DNA of 64,000 bases from Alteromonadaceae bacterium Bs31 (GTDB lineage Bacteria > Pseudomonadota > Gammaproteobacteria > Pseudomonadales > Cellvibrionaceae), in assembly GCA_900177435.1 (NCBI GenBank), contig FXAI01000003.1, forward strand, positions 379,254 to 443,253. Reading direction: 5' to 3'. Below the pieces are notes generated by a model that made no database searches, was not told the DNA's origin, and saw only the letters and a list, made by a program, of their open reading frames with translations. Numbering within the stretch: the stretch's first letter is position 1; each line of letters begins with the position of its first letter. Of this stretch, positions 42,942-51,654 are shown one piece after another. Position numbers and translations under genes: made by a program.

Positions 42942-43742
42942 TTACTCTGGCTTTTTAAACTTCAAAATAAAGCGATCGGTTTTACCGCGTATCTCGGAGA
43001 AAACATTCTCTGTAAGCGGGTCTTCCGGGTGACGCAAAACATCGCTGAATGCAATGAACTCAAAACCTGCAGCCAGTATTTCTTGCTTGGTTAACTGCTC
43101 ATTACCGCGGTGCAAGGTTTCAGCAGCCTGCCAACCTTGTTCTGCTGAAGCGTGATCAATCACCAGATAAATACCACCCGGCTTCAGCGCATCGAAGAGC
43201 GCGCTGTTAACAGCCTCCCTGTCTTTTTCAGCCCAGATAAAATCATGGTAAAAAAGCACGTTAATTGCTACGTCGATGTTTTGTGGTAAATCCTGGGAGA
43301 ATGATGGCACAAGCTGATGCACAGCGTTTGGCATCTCCCCGGCTTCAAGCGCTGCCTCTAAAGGCGCGATGGCCTGCGGATATTTCTCTGCCACCAAGCT
43401 TGGGTTAACCGCAAACACCTTACCCTTTTCGCCAACAAGGCGAGAGATAATTTGCGTGTAGTAACCGCCGCCAGCGGCAATATCCATTACTCTGTCGCCC
43501 GGTTTAATTTCAGAAAATACCAACACCTCTGCTGGCTTACGAGCCTCGTCACGGGCCAGCTGGTTCTCAGGTCGCGTGTTATCATTTACAGCTGCACTTA
43601 CCAGGGGCAGTAAATCAATCTCTGGCTCCTGGCTTTGTTTTGTTCCTCCGGAACACCCGGCAATGACTAGTACTGTTGCCAGTGCAGAACTCAGTAGTGC
43701 TGGACGTAATGATGATGAGCCAGGTAGTTGTGTGTATCGCAT
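42942..43742 (-). CDS. Lipoprotein with a class I methyltransferase domain
   Basis: This 266-residue protein begins with a lipoprotein signal ending VLVIAGC (Cys30), yet the rest is a Rossmann-type SAM methyltransferase fold: motif I VMDIAAGGGYYTQII near 85-99, NVLFYHDFIW and the LKPGGIYLVIDHAS strand. Similar exported predicted methyltransferases exist in other proteobacteria, but what they methylate, or whether SAM is available in the periplasm, is unknown. It sits alone between DUF1287 and the FemAB-like gene. Confidence 0.8.
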   Translation of the reverse strand: MRYTQLPGSSSLRPALLSSALATVLVIAGCSGGTKQSQEPEIDLLPLVSAAVNDNTRPENQLARDEARKPAEVLVFSEIKPGDRVMDIAAGGGYYTQIISRLVGEKGKVFAVNPSLVAEKYPQAIAPLEAALEAGEMPNAVHQLVPSFSQDLPQNIDVAINVLFYHDFIWAEKDREAVNSALFDALKPGGIYLVIDHASAEQGWQAAETLHRGNEQLTKQEILAAGFEFIAFSDVLRHPEDPLTENVFSEIRGKTDRFILKFKKPE

Positions 43743-43827
43743 TGCAGCTTCCTCTTGCGTTATTGTTCTTGCGTTAGGGACATTTGGCCGTGATCAACAG
43801 GCTACTCAGCACAAATGTGCGAGCATT

Positions 43828-45042
43828 CTATAGCACGCTTTGTGATGGTGAGGTATCAAACAAAACATTTTCATCAACACATTCAACACCCTCCTTAAAT
43901 GGCAGGTAAGTTCTCCCATCCAGACAATAGGCATTGTTGTGTTGCCGCTCCTCCCGGGCAAATTGCGCCACCGCCTGATGGAATTGTGGCTGGGCCAAGC
44001 GATGATAGGAACAGGTTTTTACCGGGGTGAAACCCCGCTGGATTTTATGCTCACCTTGCGCACCGGGGTCGAAACGTTGCAGCCCGTTTGCAATTGCATA
44101 CTCAATCCCTTGATAGTAACAGGCCTCGAAGTGCAGGCCGTCCAATTCTGCCATCGCTCCCCAATAACGGCCATACAAGGTTGTGCTGTCATAAAAATAC
44201 AGCGCGGCTGCCAATATCTCACTATCCAAAGAATTTTCATGGGCTGTACACAACAGAATATTGTCTGGCAAAGTACTGGCTATCGCCATAAAAAATGCCT
44301 TACTTAAATACCCCTGGTGGCCACTACGTTTAAAGTAAGTACGCTGATATAACCAGTAAAACCGCTGCCAGTCTTCCGTGCTCAGGTCTCCTGCTTTGCG
44401 CATTTGCAGCTGAATATTTTGCGCGCGAATTTTTTCCCGTTCTTTTTTAATATTTTTGCGTTTGCGAGAACTGAAGCTTGCGAGAAAATCATCAAAGTGC
44501 CTGTAGCCTTGATTAAACCAATGAAACTGACAGCCCTGCCGCTGCACAAATTGCTCGGCGGAAAATAAACGGCGATTATCGGCATTTGGAAACAGCGAGT
44601 GAAAACCGGATCCCGCACTTTGTGAGGTTTTTTCTTTTACTGCGTTAAAAAGAAGCTTGGTGCATTGTTGTTTTTTTACTTCGCTCAAGCCCTTGGCAAA
44701 TGTCACGCGCGGGCCAGTAGCAGGTGTAAAAGGAATAGCATTTAATAATTTTGGATAGTACTCCAAACCTGAGCGATGGTAGGCATCCGCCCAGCCCCAA
44801 TCAAAAACATATTCACCATAGGAATGATGTTTTTGGTAGAGCGGCATGGCTGCCATAATTTTTTGCTCCTCCCCTCTTAACAGCAAATGGCAGGGGGTCC
44901 AGCCCGTCTCGCTAGTTGTGCAGCCGCTTTTTTCAAGCAAGGCGAGAAAGCCATGTTTAATAAATGGGTATTCGCTCGCCCATAGCGAGTCCCATTCATC
45001 GGCGTTTATATCGAGAATTGATCCCAGGAATTCAGTTTGCAT
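43828..45042 (-). CDS. FemAB-like / GNAT family protein (COG3146 type)
   Basis: The ATG at 45042, after GGGGGTAGCT, gives a 404-residue protein; a TTG at 45054 is in frame just upstream. It fits the uncharacterised FemAB-like acyltransferase family with a GNAT fold (FDWGWADAYHRSGLEYYPKL near the N-terminal third; YGRYWGAMAELDGLHFEACYYQGIEYAI near the C-terminal third). A peptidyl- or acyl-transfer role is inferred from fold. It is 54 bp downstream of phoR on the same strand and may be cotranscribed. Confidence 0.8.
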   Translation of the reverse strand: MQTEFLGSILDINADEWDSLWASEYPFIKHGFLALLEKSGCTTSETGWTPCHLLLRGEEQKIMAAMPLYQKHHSYGEYVFDWGWADAYHRSGLEYYPKLLNAIPFTPATGPRVTFAKGLSEVKKQQCTKLLFNAVKEKTSQSAGSGFHSLFPNADNRRLFSAEQFVQRQGCQFHWFNQGYRHFDDFLASFSSRKRKNIKKEREKIRAQNIQLQMRKAGDLSTEDWQRFYWLYQRTYFKRSGHQGYLSKAFFMAIASTLPDNILLCTAHENSLDSEILAAALYFYDSTTLYGRYWGAMAELDGLHFEACYYQGIEYAIANGLQRFDPGAQGEHKIQRGFTPVKTCSYHRLAQPQFHQAVAQFAREERQHNNAYCLDGRTYLPFKEGVECVDENVLFDTSPSQSVL

Positions 45043-45096
45043 AGCTACCCCCAAAGAGCAGTATACGATATGCCAGAGCTTGTGGGATTAATCGGT

Positions 45097-46422
45097 TTAG
45101 CCTGTTGCAGAGGGTGCTTGTTGGGGCGCCTGAATGCAGCGCTCGAGCGGGAAACAACAGCTGAAAGTACTGCCTTTACCCAAAGTACTGTGGATACGCA
45201 GCTCAGCATCGTGGCGCAGTAAAATATGTTTGACGATAGCCAGGCCTAAACCGGTACCGCCGCTATCACGAGAGCGACCGTCATCAATACGATAAAAACG
45301 CTCGGTAAGGCGGGGAATATGTTTCGCGCCTATGCCTTCGCCGTCGTCTTTAACCTTTACCAGCAGTTCGTGCGCATTAATATCTGCCAGTACAGAAATT
45401 TTCTTACCCGGCGGCGTGTAATTTACCGCGTTATAAAGCAGGTTGGCGAAGGCGCTGCGCAATTCTCCTTCCTTGCCCAAAATATGAATTTGAGCGGGGC
45501 AATCAATATGAAAAATATGGCCTTTTTCACCACTCAGTACTTTGCCATCTGCCACTATCTGCTCGATGATGGGCAGCAAGTGCACAGGTGTCTGCCCTTG
45601 CTCTCTATCTTGAGTTTCCAAACGGGAAAGCATTAACAAATCTTTTACCAGCGATGTCATACGCCGAGTTTGGTCCTGCATCTGGTCCAGCGCACGGCCC
45701 CAGGCAGGGGATAACTCCGCGGAGTCTGCCAGAGTCTCCAGGTAACCGCTTAGCACCGTGAGTGGCGTACGCAGCTCGTGGCTCACATTGGCAATAAAAT
45801 CTTTGCGCATGCGCTCAAGCTTGGCCACACGGGTAATATCACGGGCAATTACCAGGCTGTCGCCATCACCAAAAGGATGGATGTGAAACTGCAGAAACTG
45901 CCCCTCGTGTTTTATCGAGATTAAGTCGAGCGGCTCCTCGTACTGATGGCTATCGTAGTAGGCAATGAATTTGGGGTGACTAATGTAGTCTGTGAGTTTT
46001 CGGCCAATATCCAGCGGCTCGAAATCAAACTGCCGCTCCGCGGCTCGGTTCCACCATTCGATATTGTCGAGTTTGTCGACGATAATTACGCCGTCGGCGA
46101 GCGCCGAGGTCATATCCTGAACACGCTCTACCACTTCCTGCAGGCGCTGCTTATCTTTCTCGTAACGCTTGGTAATCAGCTCTACATCTTCGGCGATTTC
46201 TGCCCAAACGCCGCGCATGGTGTTTTCCTGCAAGCCCTGCTGGCGAGTGGCGGTTACCCATGCTTCCAGTTTGTGGATCTGAAACAGCACCCACGCAAGA
46301 TACGCCAGCGTACTGATAAACAGCATAGGCCACACCGCACCAAGCAGCTGGCCAATAGTAAATCCTACCAGTAAGTAGATCAGCAGCCACCGTATCTGGG
46401 AGGCCACACCTTTGCGAAACAT
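45097..46422 (-). CDS. phoR: PhoR phosphate-response sensor kinase
   Basis: This 441-residue histidine kinase has two N-terminal membrane helices (about 10-50), a PAS domain (about 100-200), HisKA with His215 (ANVSHELRTP) and a HATPase domain with N-box FANLLYNAVNYTPPG, DDGEGIG and GTGLGLAIVKHI. Together with PhoB it senses phosphate limitation through the Pst/PhoU system, none of which lies in the window. It follows phoB with a 61-bp gap. Confidence 0.95.
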   Translation of the reverse strand: MFRKGVASQIRWLLIYLLVGFTIGQLLGAVWPMLFISTLAYLAWVLFQIHKLEAWVTATRQQGLQENTMRGVWAEIAEDVELITKRYEKDKQRLQEVVERVQDMTSALADGVIIVDKLDNIEWWNRAAERQFDFEPLDIGRKLTDYISHPKFIAYYDSHQYEEPLDLISIKHEGQFLQFHIHPFGDGDSLVIARDITRVAKLERMRKDFIANVSHELRTPLTVLSGYLETLADSAELSPAWGRALDQMQDQTRRMTSLVKDLLMLSRLETQDREQGQTPVHLLPIIEQIVADGKVLSGEKGHIFHIDCPAQIHILGKEGELRSAFANLLYNAVNYTPPGKKISVLADINAHELLVKVKDDGEGIGAKHIPRLTERFYRIDDGRSRDSGGTGLGLAIVKHILLRHDAELRIHSTLGKGSTFSCCFPLERCIQAPQQAPSATG

Positions 46423-46483
46423 GAGAACCCTTAAAGCGCTCCGGTACCAGAACGAAATATCAGCTTTTTATTGCCTAAGCTGC

Positions 46484-47191
46484 CTATTCCGCCGCTCCCA
46501 GAAATTTGTTGGAAAAGCGATAACCAGCGCCGCGCACGGTTTGAACCAGTCGGTCGTGGCCTTCCACCTTCAGCGCTTTGCGCAGCCGACGGATATGCAC
46601 GTCCACGGTTCGCTCTTCCACATATACATTGCCACCCCACACATAGTCGAGCAGCTGATTACGAGAGTATACCCTCTCCAGATGGGTGAGGAAGAACTCC
46701 AGCAAGCGATACTCGGTTGGGCCCAGTTGAACAGGCTTATCGTTGATGGTTACGCGATGGCTGGAAGGGTCGAGGCAGAGCCCCTCAACAACAATGGCAT
46801 CACCACTGGCAAGCGAGTCACTTCGGCGCAACACAGCGCGCAAGCGAGCAATAAGCTCACGGGGCGAGAAAGGCTTGGTGATGTAGTCGTCGGCGCCCAG
46901 CTCAAGCCCCTGTATTTTATTGTCCTCTTCGCCCTTGGCGGTGAGCATAATAATGGGGATTTCGCGAGAAACCTCCTCACTTTTGAGCCTGCGGGCAAGC
47001 TCGATGCCGCTCATACCTGGCAGCATCCAGTCCAGCAGGATCAAGTCTGGTCGAGTATCGACGATTATACGATGAGCCTCCTGTGCGTCGGCGGCTTCCA
47101 GTACACCGTACTCTGACATTTCCAACGCCACTCGAAGCATATCTCGAATAGCGCGCTCATCATCCACTACCAGAATCTTTTTCTCAGCCAT
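46484..47191 (-). CDS. phoB: PhoB phosphate response regulator
   Basis: The ATG at 47191 gives the usual 235 residues (an ORF extends 18 codons upstream without support). The receiver domain has Asp10/Asp11, the phospho-acceptor Asp54 (LLDWMLPG) and Lys near 106 (ITKPFSP). The winged-helix output domain has VYVEERTVDVHIRRLRKAL and the typical RGAGYRFS end. It activates phosphate-starvation genes. A partial Pho box is visible upstream (47291-47308), consistent with autoregulation. Confidence 0.96.
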   Translation of the reverse strand: MAEKKILVVDDERAIRDMLRVALEMSEYGVLEAADAQEAHRIIVDTRPDLILLDWMLPGMSGIELARRLKSEEVSREIPIIMLTAKGEEDNKIQGLELGADDYITKPFSPRELIARLRAVLRRSDSLASGDAIVVEGLCLDPSSHRVTINDKPVQLGPTEYRLLEFFLTHLERVYSRNQLLDYVWGGNVYVEERTVDVHIRRLRKALKVEGHDRLVQTVRGAGYRFSNKFLGAAE

Positions 47192-47290
47192 GAAGGTTTT
47201 ACCTTGGAATAAGCTCAACGACCGGCCATTTTCAGCCCGCAACACAGCATAAGCGCTTTGTTTGGTCGGGTGAATTAAATAAAGTTTTTA

Positions 47291-47308
47291 TTGCGGTTTT
47301 ATGACATG
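47291..47308 (-). promoter_or_regulatory. Possible Pho box upstream of phoB
   Basis: The minus strand reads ATGTCATAAAACCGCAAT. The first half matches CTGTCAT at six of seven positions, but the second half is weak. It lies about 100 bp upstream of the phoB start. Confidence 0.35.
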
Positions 47309-47344
47309 AGCGCGAATGAGTACTTGCTAACTCCACTATGAGAC

Positions 47345-48226
47345 TTATACCGCCACTGCATAGTCCAGCAAAATGCCTAAAAAAATCACCATTCCTACCC
47401 AGTTATTGTTGAGAAAAGCCCGAAAACAGGCCTCTGGCTGACGATGGCGAATCAAATACTGCTGATACAGCATGAAGCAAGCTGCAGCCAATACCGATAA
47501 TTTATAAATCCAGCCCAGCTCAAAGCGCTCGCCAACCAGGCCCAGCGAGAACACCGTCATCAACTGCAAGACGCCGGTAACCATACGATCCTGCTCACCG
47601 AAGAGGATGGCGGTGGATTTCACCCCAATTTTCAGGTCGTCCTGCCGATCTACCATCGCGTAGAAAGTATCGTAAGCCACAGTCCACAGCACCACCGTGG
47701 TGTAAAGTACCCAAATACTGGTACTGAGCTCGCCTGTTTGCGCTGCGAAAGCCATGGGTACGCTCCAGGCGAAAGCGGCACCAAGCACCACCTGAGGCAG
47801 GTGGGTATAGCGCTTCATAAAGGGGTAACAAATAGCCAGCAGAGCAGCGCCAAAGCTAAGGTAAATGGTGAGATCGTTGGTGAATAGCACCAGCACAAAG
47901 GCGGCAAGGCTCAATACGCCAAACAGGATAACAGCCTCTGGAGCCGAAACCTCGCCAGCAACAATAGGCCGGGCATGTGTTCTACTCACATGGCCATCTA
48001 CGTGGCGATCGGCAAAATCATTAATCACACAACCAGCCGAACGCATGAGTATCACGCCGGCAATAAATATCAACAATATATCCAGCCGGGGAAAACCCTC
48101 CGCCGCCAGCCACAGGGACCAAAGCGTCGGCCACAGCACCAGATAGATTCCGATAGGGCGATTAAGACGCATCAAGCGAGCATAGTTTTTGAATTTGTTC
48201 GAGCGTTGGGGCAAAGTAGTGTTCAT
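47345..48226 (-). CDS. ubiA: 4-hydroxybenzoate polyprenyltransferase
   Basis: This 293-residue integral membrane prenyltransferase attaches the polyprenyl chain to 4-hydroxybenzoate in ubiquinone synthesis. The first aspartate-rich motif [15 protein letters not shown] is clear, and the second, [13 protein letters not shown], is present near residue 190. About eight membrane segments are visible. It follows phoB on the same strand with a 153-bp gap and is divergent from the HU gene (32 bp between starts). ubiC is not adjacent in the window. Confidence 0.95.
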   Translation of the reverse strand: MNTTLPQRSNKFKNYARLMRLNRPIGIYLVLWPTLWSLWLAAEGFPRLDILLIFIAGVILMRSAGCVINDFADRHVDGHVSRTHARPIVAGEVSAPEAVILFGVLSLAAFVLVLFTNDLTIYLSFGAALLAICYPFMKRYTHLPQVVLGAAFAWSVPMAFAAQTGELSTSIWVLYTTVVLWTVAYDTFYAMVDRQDDLKIGVKSTAILFGEQDRMVTGVLQLMTVFSLGLVGERFELGWIYKLSVLAAACFMLYQQYLIRHRQPEACFRAFLNNNWVGMVIFLGILLDYAVAV

Positions 48227-48258
48227 AGTTGCGCATTCTAGCCTTTCGAGAATTAATT

Positions 48259-48534
48259 ATGAACAAAGCAGGTTTAATCGATGCCGCTCAGCAGGCAGCC
48301 GGGCTCAGTAAACTCCAGGCCGACGACGCGGTGTCTGCAGTCTTTGAACAAATAACCAACGCCCTGGCTCGCGGCGAAAGCGTTCAACTGCTGGGCTTCG
48401 GCTCTTTTCATGTAAAGCAACGTGCCGCCCGGCAAGGTAAAAACCCTCAAACCGGCCAAGCCATCCATATTCCCGCAAAAACACACGTGACATTTAAAGC
48501 GGGAAAAAAAGTTCGCACACTAATCGAACAATAA
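48259..48534 (+). CDS. HU family DNA-binding protein
   Basis: This 91-residue protein starts at the ATG at 48259 (MNKAGLIDAAQQAAGLSK). It has the HU signature GFGSFHVKQRAARQGKNPQTGQAIHIPAK, including the Pro-tipped DNA-binding arm. It compacts and bends DNA. It is followed by the symporter gene after 27 bp. Confidence 0.95.
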   Translation: MNKAGLIDAAQQAAGLSKLQADDAVSAVFEQITNALARGESVQLLGFGSFHVKQRAARQGKNPQTGQAIHIPAKTHVTFKAGKKVRTLIEQ

Positions 48535-48561
48535 AACCACAAAAACAACAGGCCAGTTCAG

Positions 48562-49851
48562 ATGCTAAAACTTCCTTTGCATATTCAAATATTAATCGCC
48601 ATTGCTGCGGCCATAGTTACTGGCCTACTAATCAAAATGGCAAACGAACAAGGCCTGGCGGGTGGAGCGCATATTCAGGGCGCCATGGCTTTTGTGGGCA
48701 CGATGTTTCTCAATGGCCTGAAAATGATCATCATACCGCTGATTTTATCTTCCATTATCAGCGGTATTTCGACCCTCGGCAGCGGCGGCGACCTGCGCCG
48801 CCTGGGCGGAAAGACCCTGGGGTTTTATCTTACCTCCAGCCTCCTGGCCATTTTGCTCGGGCTGGTGCTAGTGAATATTTTTCAGCCCGGCATCATCGAT
48901 GGCGAACCCGCAGGGGACAGGCTAAACCTGAGTAGCTCAGAAGAACTAAACGCTACAATGGGCAAAATCGAAGGGCGCGGCACGGGCGATATTGCCGCCG
49001 TTTTTCACCGCATGTTACCACCGAATATTGTTAAAGCCGCCGCCGATGGGCAAATGCTGGGCTTAATATGTTTTGGTTTATTATTCGGCTATTTTATGAC
49101 GCGCATAGAAAACCCCATGCGCGACAGCCTGCAACATTTTTGGCAGGGTGTATTCGACACCATGATGGGTGTCACCATGTTTATTATGCGATTTACGCCC
49201 ATCGGTGTTTTTGGTTTAGTGGGCAATACCGTTGCATCAACCGGCTTTGCCGCCTTCGCGCCTTTAGCAATATTTTTTATTACCGTGGTTCTGGCCTTGG
49301 GCATTCACGCCTTTGTCACCATGGCGCTGATATTAAAATACGTGGCTAAGGTGAATCCACTTGGCCAGTTTAAAGCCATGGCCCCAGCGATGCTCACTGC
49401 ATTTTCTACCGCCTCCTCTTCTGGAACCTTGCCCATTACCATGGAGTGCATGGAGAAAAAGGTGGGCACCTCCAACCGCACAACATCCTTTGTACTGCCC
49501 TTAGGGGCAACTATAAATATGGATGGCACTGCCTTGTATGAATGTGTTGCCGCCATGTTTATAGCCCAGGCTTACGGCCTGGATTTAAATTTTGCCACGC
49601 AATTTACGATTGTTGTTATTGCTCTGCTCACATCCATTGGCGTAGCCGGTATTCCCGCCGCCAGCCTGGTGGCTATATCGGTTATTCTTGCGGCGATTGG
49701 TTTACCGATGGAGGGTATCGGCATGCTGCTGGTTACCGACCGCATTCTCGACATGATGCGTACAGCCGTTAATGTGTTTAGTGATAGTTGTTGTGCAACC
49801 TTTGTGGCCAGAACGGAGGGGGAACAGACCAATATTGCCCAGAGCTCTTGA
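48562..49851 (+). CDS. Dicarboxylate/amino-acid:cation symporter (DAACS family)
   Basis: This 429-residue transporter of the GltP/DctA type has about eight membrane helices. The re-entrant serine-rich hairpin AFSTASSSGTLPITMECM and the NMDGTALYECVAAMFIAQ helix are conserved hallmarks of substrate and cation binding. It imports glutamate, aspartate or C4-dicarboxylates with Na+ or H+; the specific substrate is uncertain. It converges with the DUF2130 gene. Confidence 0.93.
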   Translation: MLKLPLHIQILIAIAAAIVTGLLIKMANEQGLAGGAHIQGAMAFVGTMFLNGLKMIIIPLILSSIISGISTLGSGGDLRRLGGKTLGFYLTSSLLAILLGLVLVNIFQPGIIDGEPAGDRLNLSSSEELNATMGKIEGRGTGDIAAVFHRMLPPNIVKAAADGQMLGLICFGLLFGYFMTRIENPMRDSLQHFWQGVFDTMMGVTMFIMRFTPIGVFGLVGNTVASTGFAAFAPLAIFFITVVLALGIHAFVTMALILKYVAKVNPLGQFKAMAPAMLTAFSTASSSGTLPITMECMEKKVGTSNRTTSFVLPLGATINMDGTALYECVAAMFIAQAYGLDLNFATQFTIVVIALLTSIGVAGIPAASLVAISVILAAIGLPMEGIGMLLVTDRILDMMRTAVNVFSDSCCATFVARTEGEQTNIAQSS

Positions 49852-49907
49852 GCGTGGTCGGCAAAAGCTTGTGGCAACCTACGGGCGCTTAAGATTTGCT
49901 TAGCCCC

Positions 49908-49937
49908 TACGACCGCTTATAAGCATAAGCGGTCGTA
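49908..49937. terminator. Perfect 13-bp hairpin between convergent genes
   Basis: TACGACCGCTTAT and ATAAGCGGTCGTA flank AAGC. There is no T tract, so it may be a transcription attenuator, a REP-like palindrome or a weak terminator for both neighbours. Confidence 0.55.
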
Positions 49938-49991
49938 CTGTGCTTGCTGTGTGGTCTCGCTTCAGCTCACCCTATAGTTTAGCCAACCGCG

Positions 49992-51335
49992 CTATTCGGA
50001 ATCAGAAGAACCTTTGCTTTCCAGCTCTTCAAACTTAGCCGCCATGGTGGGGTTTTTACGCGTCAGCTTTTTGATCGTTACATCTTGAGCTTTGTCGTTT
50101 GCAAGACGGAGGTTTCGATCGGTTCCGAGCAAAGCTTCTTTTGCCTTCTGCAATCTGTCGATCGATCGATCAATTTCATCAATTGCTGTTTGAAACTTCC
50201 TGGAAGCAAGGTCATAGTTCTTCGCGAAGGCGCTCTTAAACTTATCGAGGTCGCTTTCAAAATTTGTAATGTCAACATTCTGTGACTTAACAAGTGCAAG
50301 TTCTGTCTTGTACTCTAAGGATTTCATTGCCGCATTGCGCAGAAGTGTAATGATGGGAATAAAAAACTGCGGCCGAATGACGTACATTTTCGGATAACGG
50401 TGAAACACATCCACAATACCAGAATTATAGAGTTCGCTGTCAGGTTCCAGCAATGAAACAAGGATTGCATACTCGCAGCCTTTTTCTGTGCGGTCTTTAT
50501 CCAGCTCCTTTAAGAAATCTTCATTCTTTTTCTTGCTTGCCGTGGTGTCATTTTCGTTCTTCATTTCGAACATAATCGAAACGATTTCGGTTCCCGCACT
50601 GTCGGAGTCACGAAAAATAAAGTCACCCTTGCTACCGCCACTTGCATCATTATCCTTCTCGAAATACGCGTTTGGAAATGCGGTCGACCTTATACGATTA
50701 AACTCTGTCTCACAGTGTTGCTCTAGACTTTCGCCAACCATTTTAGTGGAAAGCCGGGCTTTCATGTCTCGAAGCCGCTCGATTGCATCGTCACGATCTT
50801 TAATTTGTGTTTCGTACTTGTCTTTTAGGGATTTCTCAGCGAGCTGTTTTTCAAGCTCCACGTGCTTAAGGCTGTTTTTTAGTTCATCACGTTCCTTCTC
50901 GACCTTACCCACTGCCTCAGTAACCGCTAGCTTCTGAGCAGATTTACTCGCACTCAGCTTCTCCTCTGCCAGCTTCGAAGTGGACAGATTATCTAGTTTT
51001 GCTTTCTCCAGTTCGTTGGCCAGCGTGTCACGTTCTTTTTCTACCGTTTTTAGCGCCTCTGCTATCGCCAGCTTACGAGCCACCTCACCAGCCTCTATCT
51101 TCGCCTTCAATCCACTAATTTCAGTATCCTTGGCTGCCGTGACCTCGTGCATGTCGTTTCTGATATTACTTTTGGCTAGCTCCACCTCCTTGAGCTTGTC
51201 CTTCTCAGCCAATTCAAGGCGCTCATGCAATTGCTGTTCAAATTCACTGTTGCGAACCTGCTTCAAAATATCGGCATATCCGGCTTCATCAACTTTAAAA
51301 GCTTTACTACAGTGTGGGCAAATTATTTCGTGCAT
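49992..51335 (-). CDS. DUF2130 domain protein
   Basis: This 447-residue protein has an N-terminal zinc-finger-like CPHCSKAF, a long coiled-coil region (about 25-200) and the DUF2130 core ([71 protein letters not shown]). The core has a nuclease-like PD-(D/E)XK look in the FIFRD...FEMKN region, which is an inference. The function is unknown. It is a single gene with a 319-bp upstream gap. Confidence 0.85.
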   Translation of the reverse strand: MHEIICPHCSKAFKVDEAGYADILKQVRNSEFEQQLHERLELAEKDKLKEVELAKSNIRNDMHEVTAAKDTEISGLKAKIEAGEVARKLAIAEALKTVEKERDTLANELEKAKLDNLSTSKLAEEKLSASKSAQKLAVTEAVGKVEKERDELKNSLKHVELEKQLAEKSLKDKYETQIKDRDDAIERLRDMKARLSTKMVGESLEQHCETEFNRIRSTAFPNAYFEKDNDASGGSKGDFIFRDSDSAGTEIVSIMFEMKNENDTTASKKKNEDFLKELDKDRTEKGCEYAILVSLLEPDSELYNSGIVDVFHRYPKMYVIRPQFFIPIITLLRNAAMKSLEYKTELALVKSQNVDITNFESDLDKFKSAFAKNYDLASRKFQTAIDEIDRSIDRLQKAKEALLGTDRNLRLANDKAQDVTIKKLTRKNPTMAAKFEELESKGSSDSE

Positions 51336-51654
51336 ACATTTTCTCTTTTACGTTTTAAACACCGCCGAGCATCGCTTGACTATTCCTCTCGGCTTAGGAC
51401 AGCAGCACTAACAAGCAATGCCTCTCTCCATAGTAAATATTTTATAGGAAAGGGGTCGCCTTCGGCCGTTTTTACAGGCTCAGTTAGATTGCAAGCATAA
51501 ACAGCTCCAGTTTCATAGAGCAGCTAAGCAAAGCGCTTCCCGGCGTGAACTTATCCGACTCAGTTAGCACAAGCGACAGGCGTGCCCCTCCTTACAGATT
51601 AAACTCACCAAGCACTATGTTCTCCCATCGGCCGCGAGCCTTTTCTAACGTTCC
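51336..51654. other. Intergenic region
   Basis: This 319-bp gap holds the DUF2130 promoter and the 3' flank of the beta-helix gene. I see no gene, repeat or clear terminator. Confidence 0.5.
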
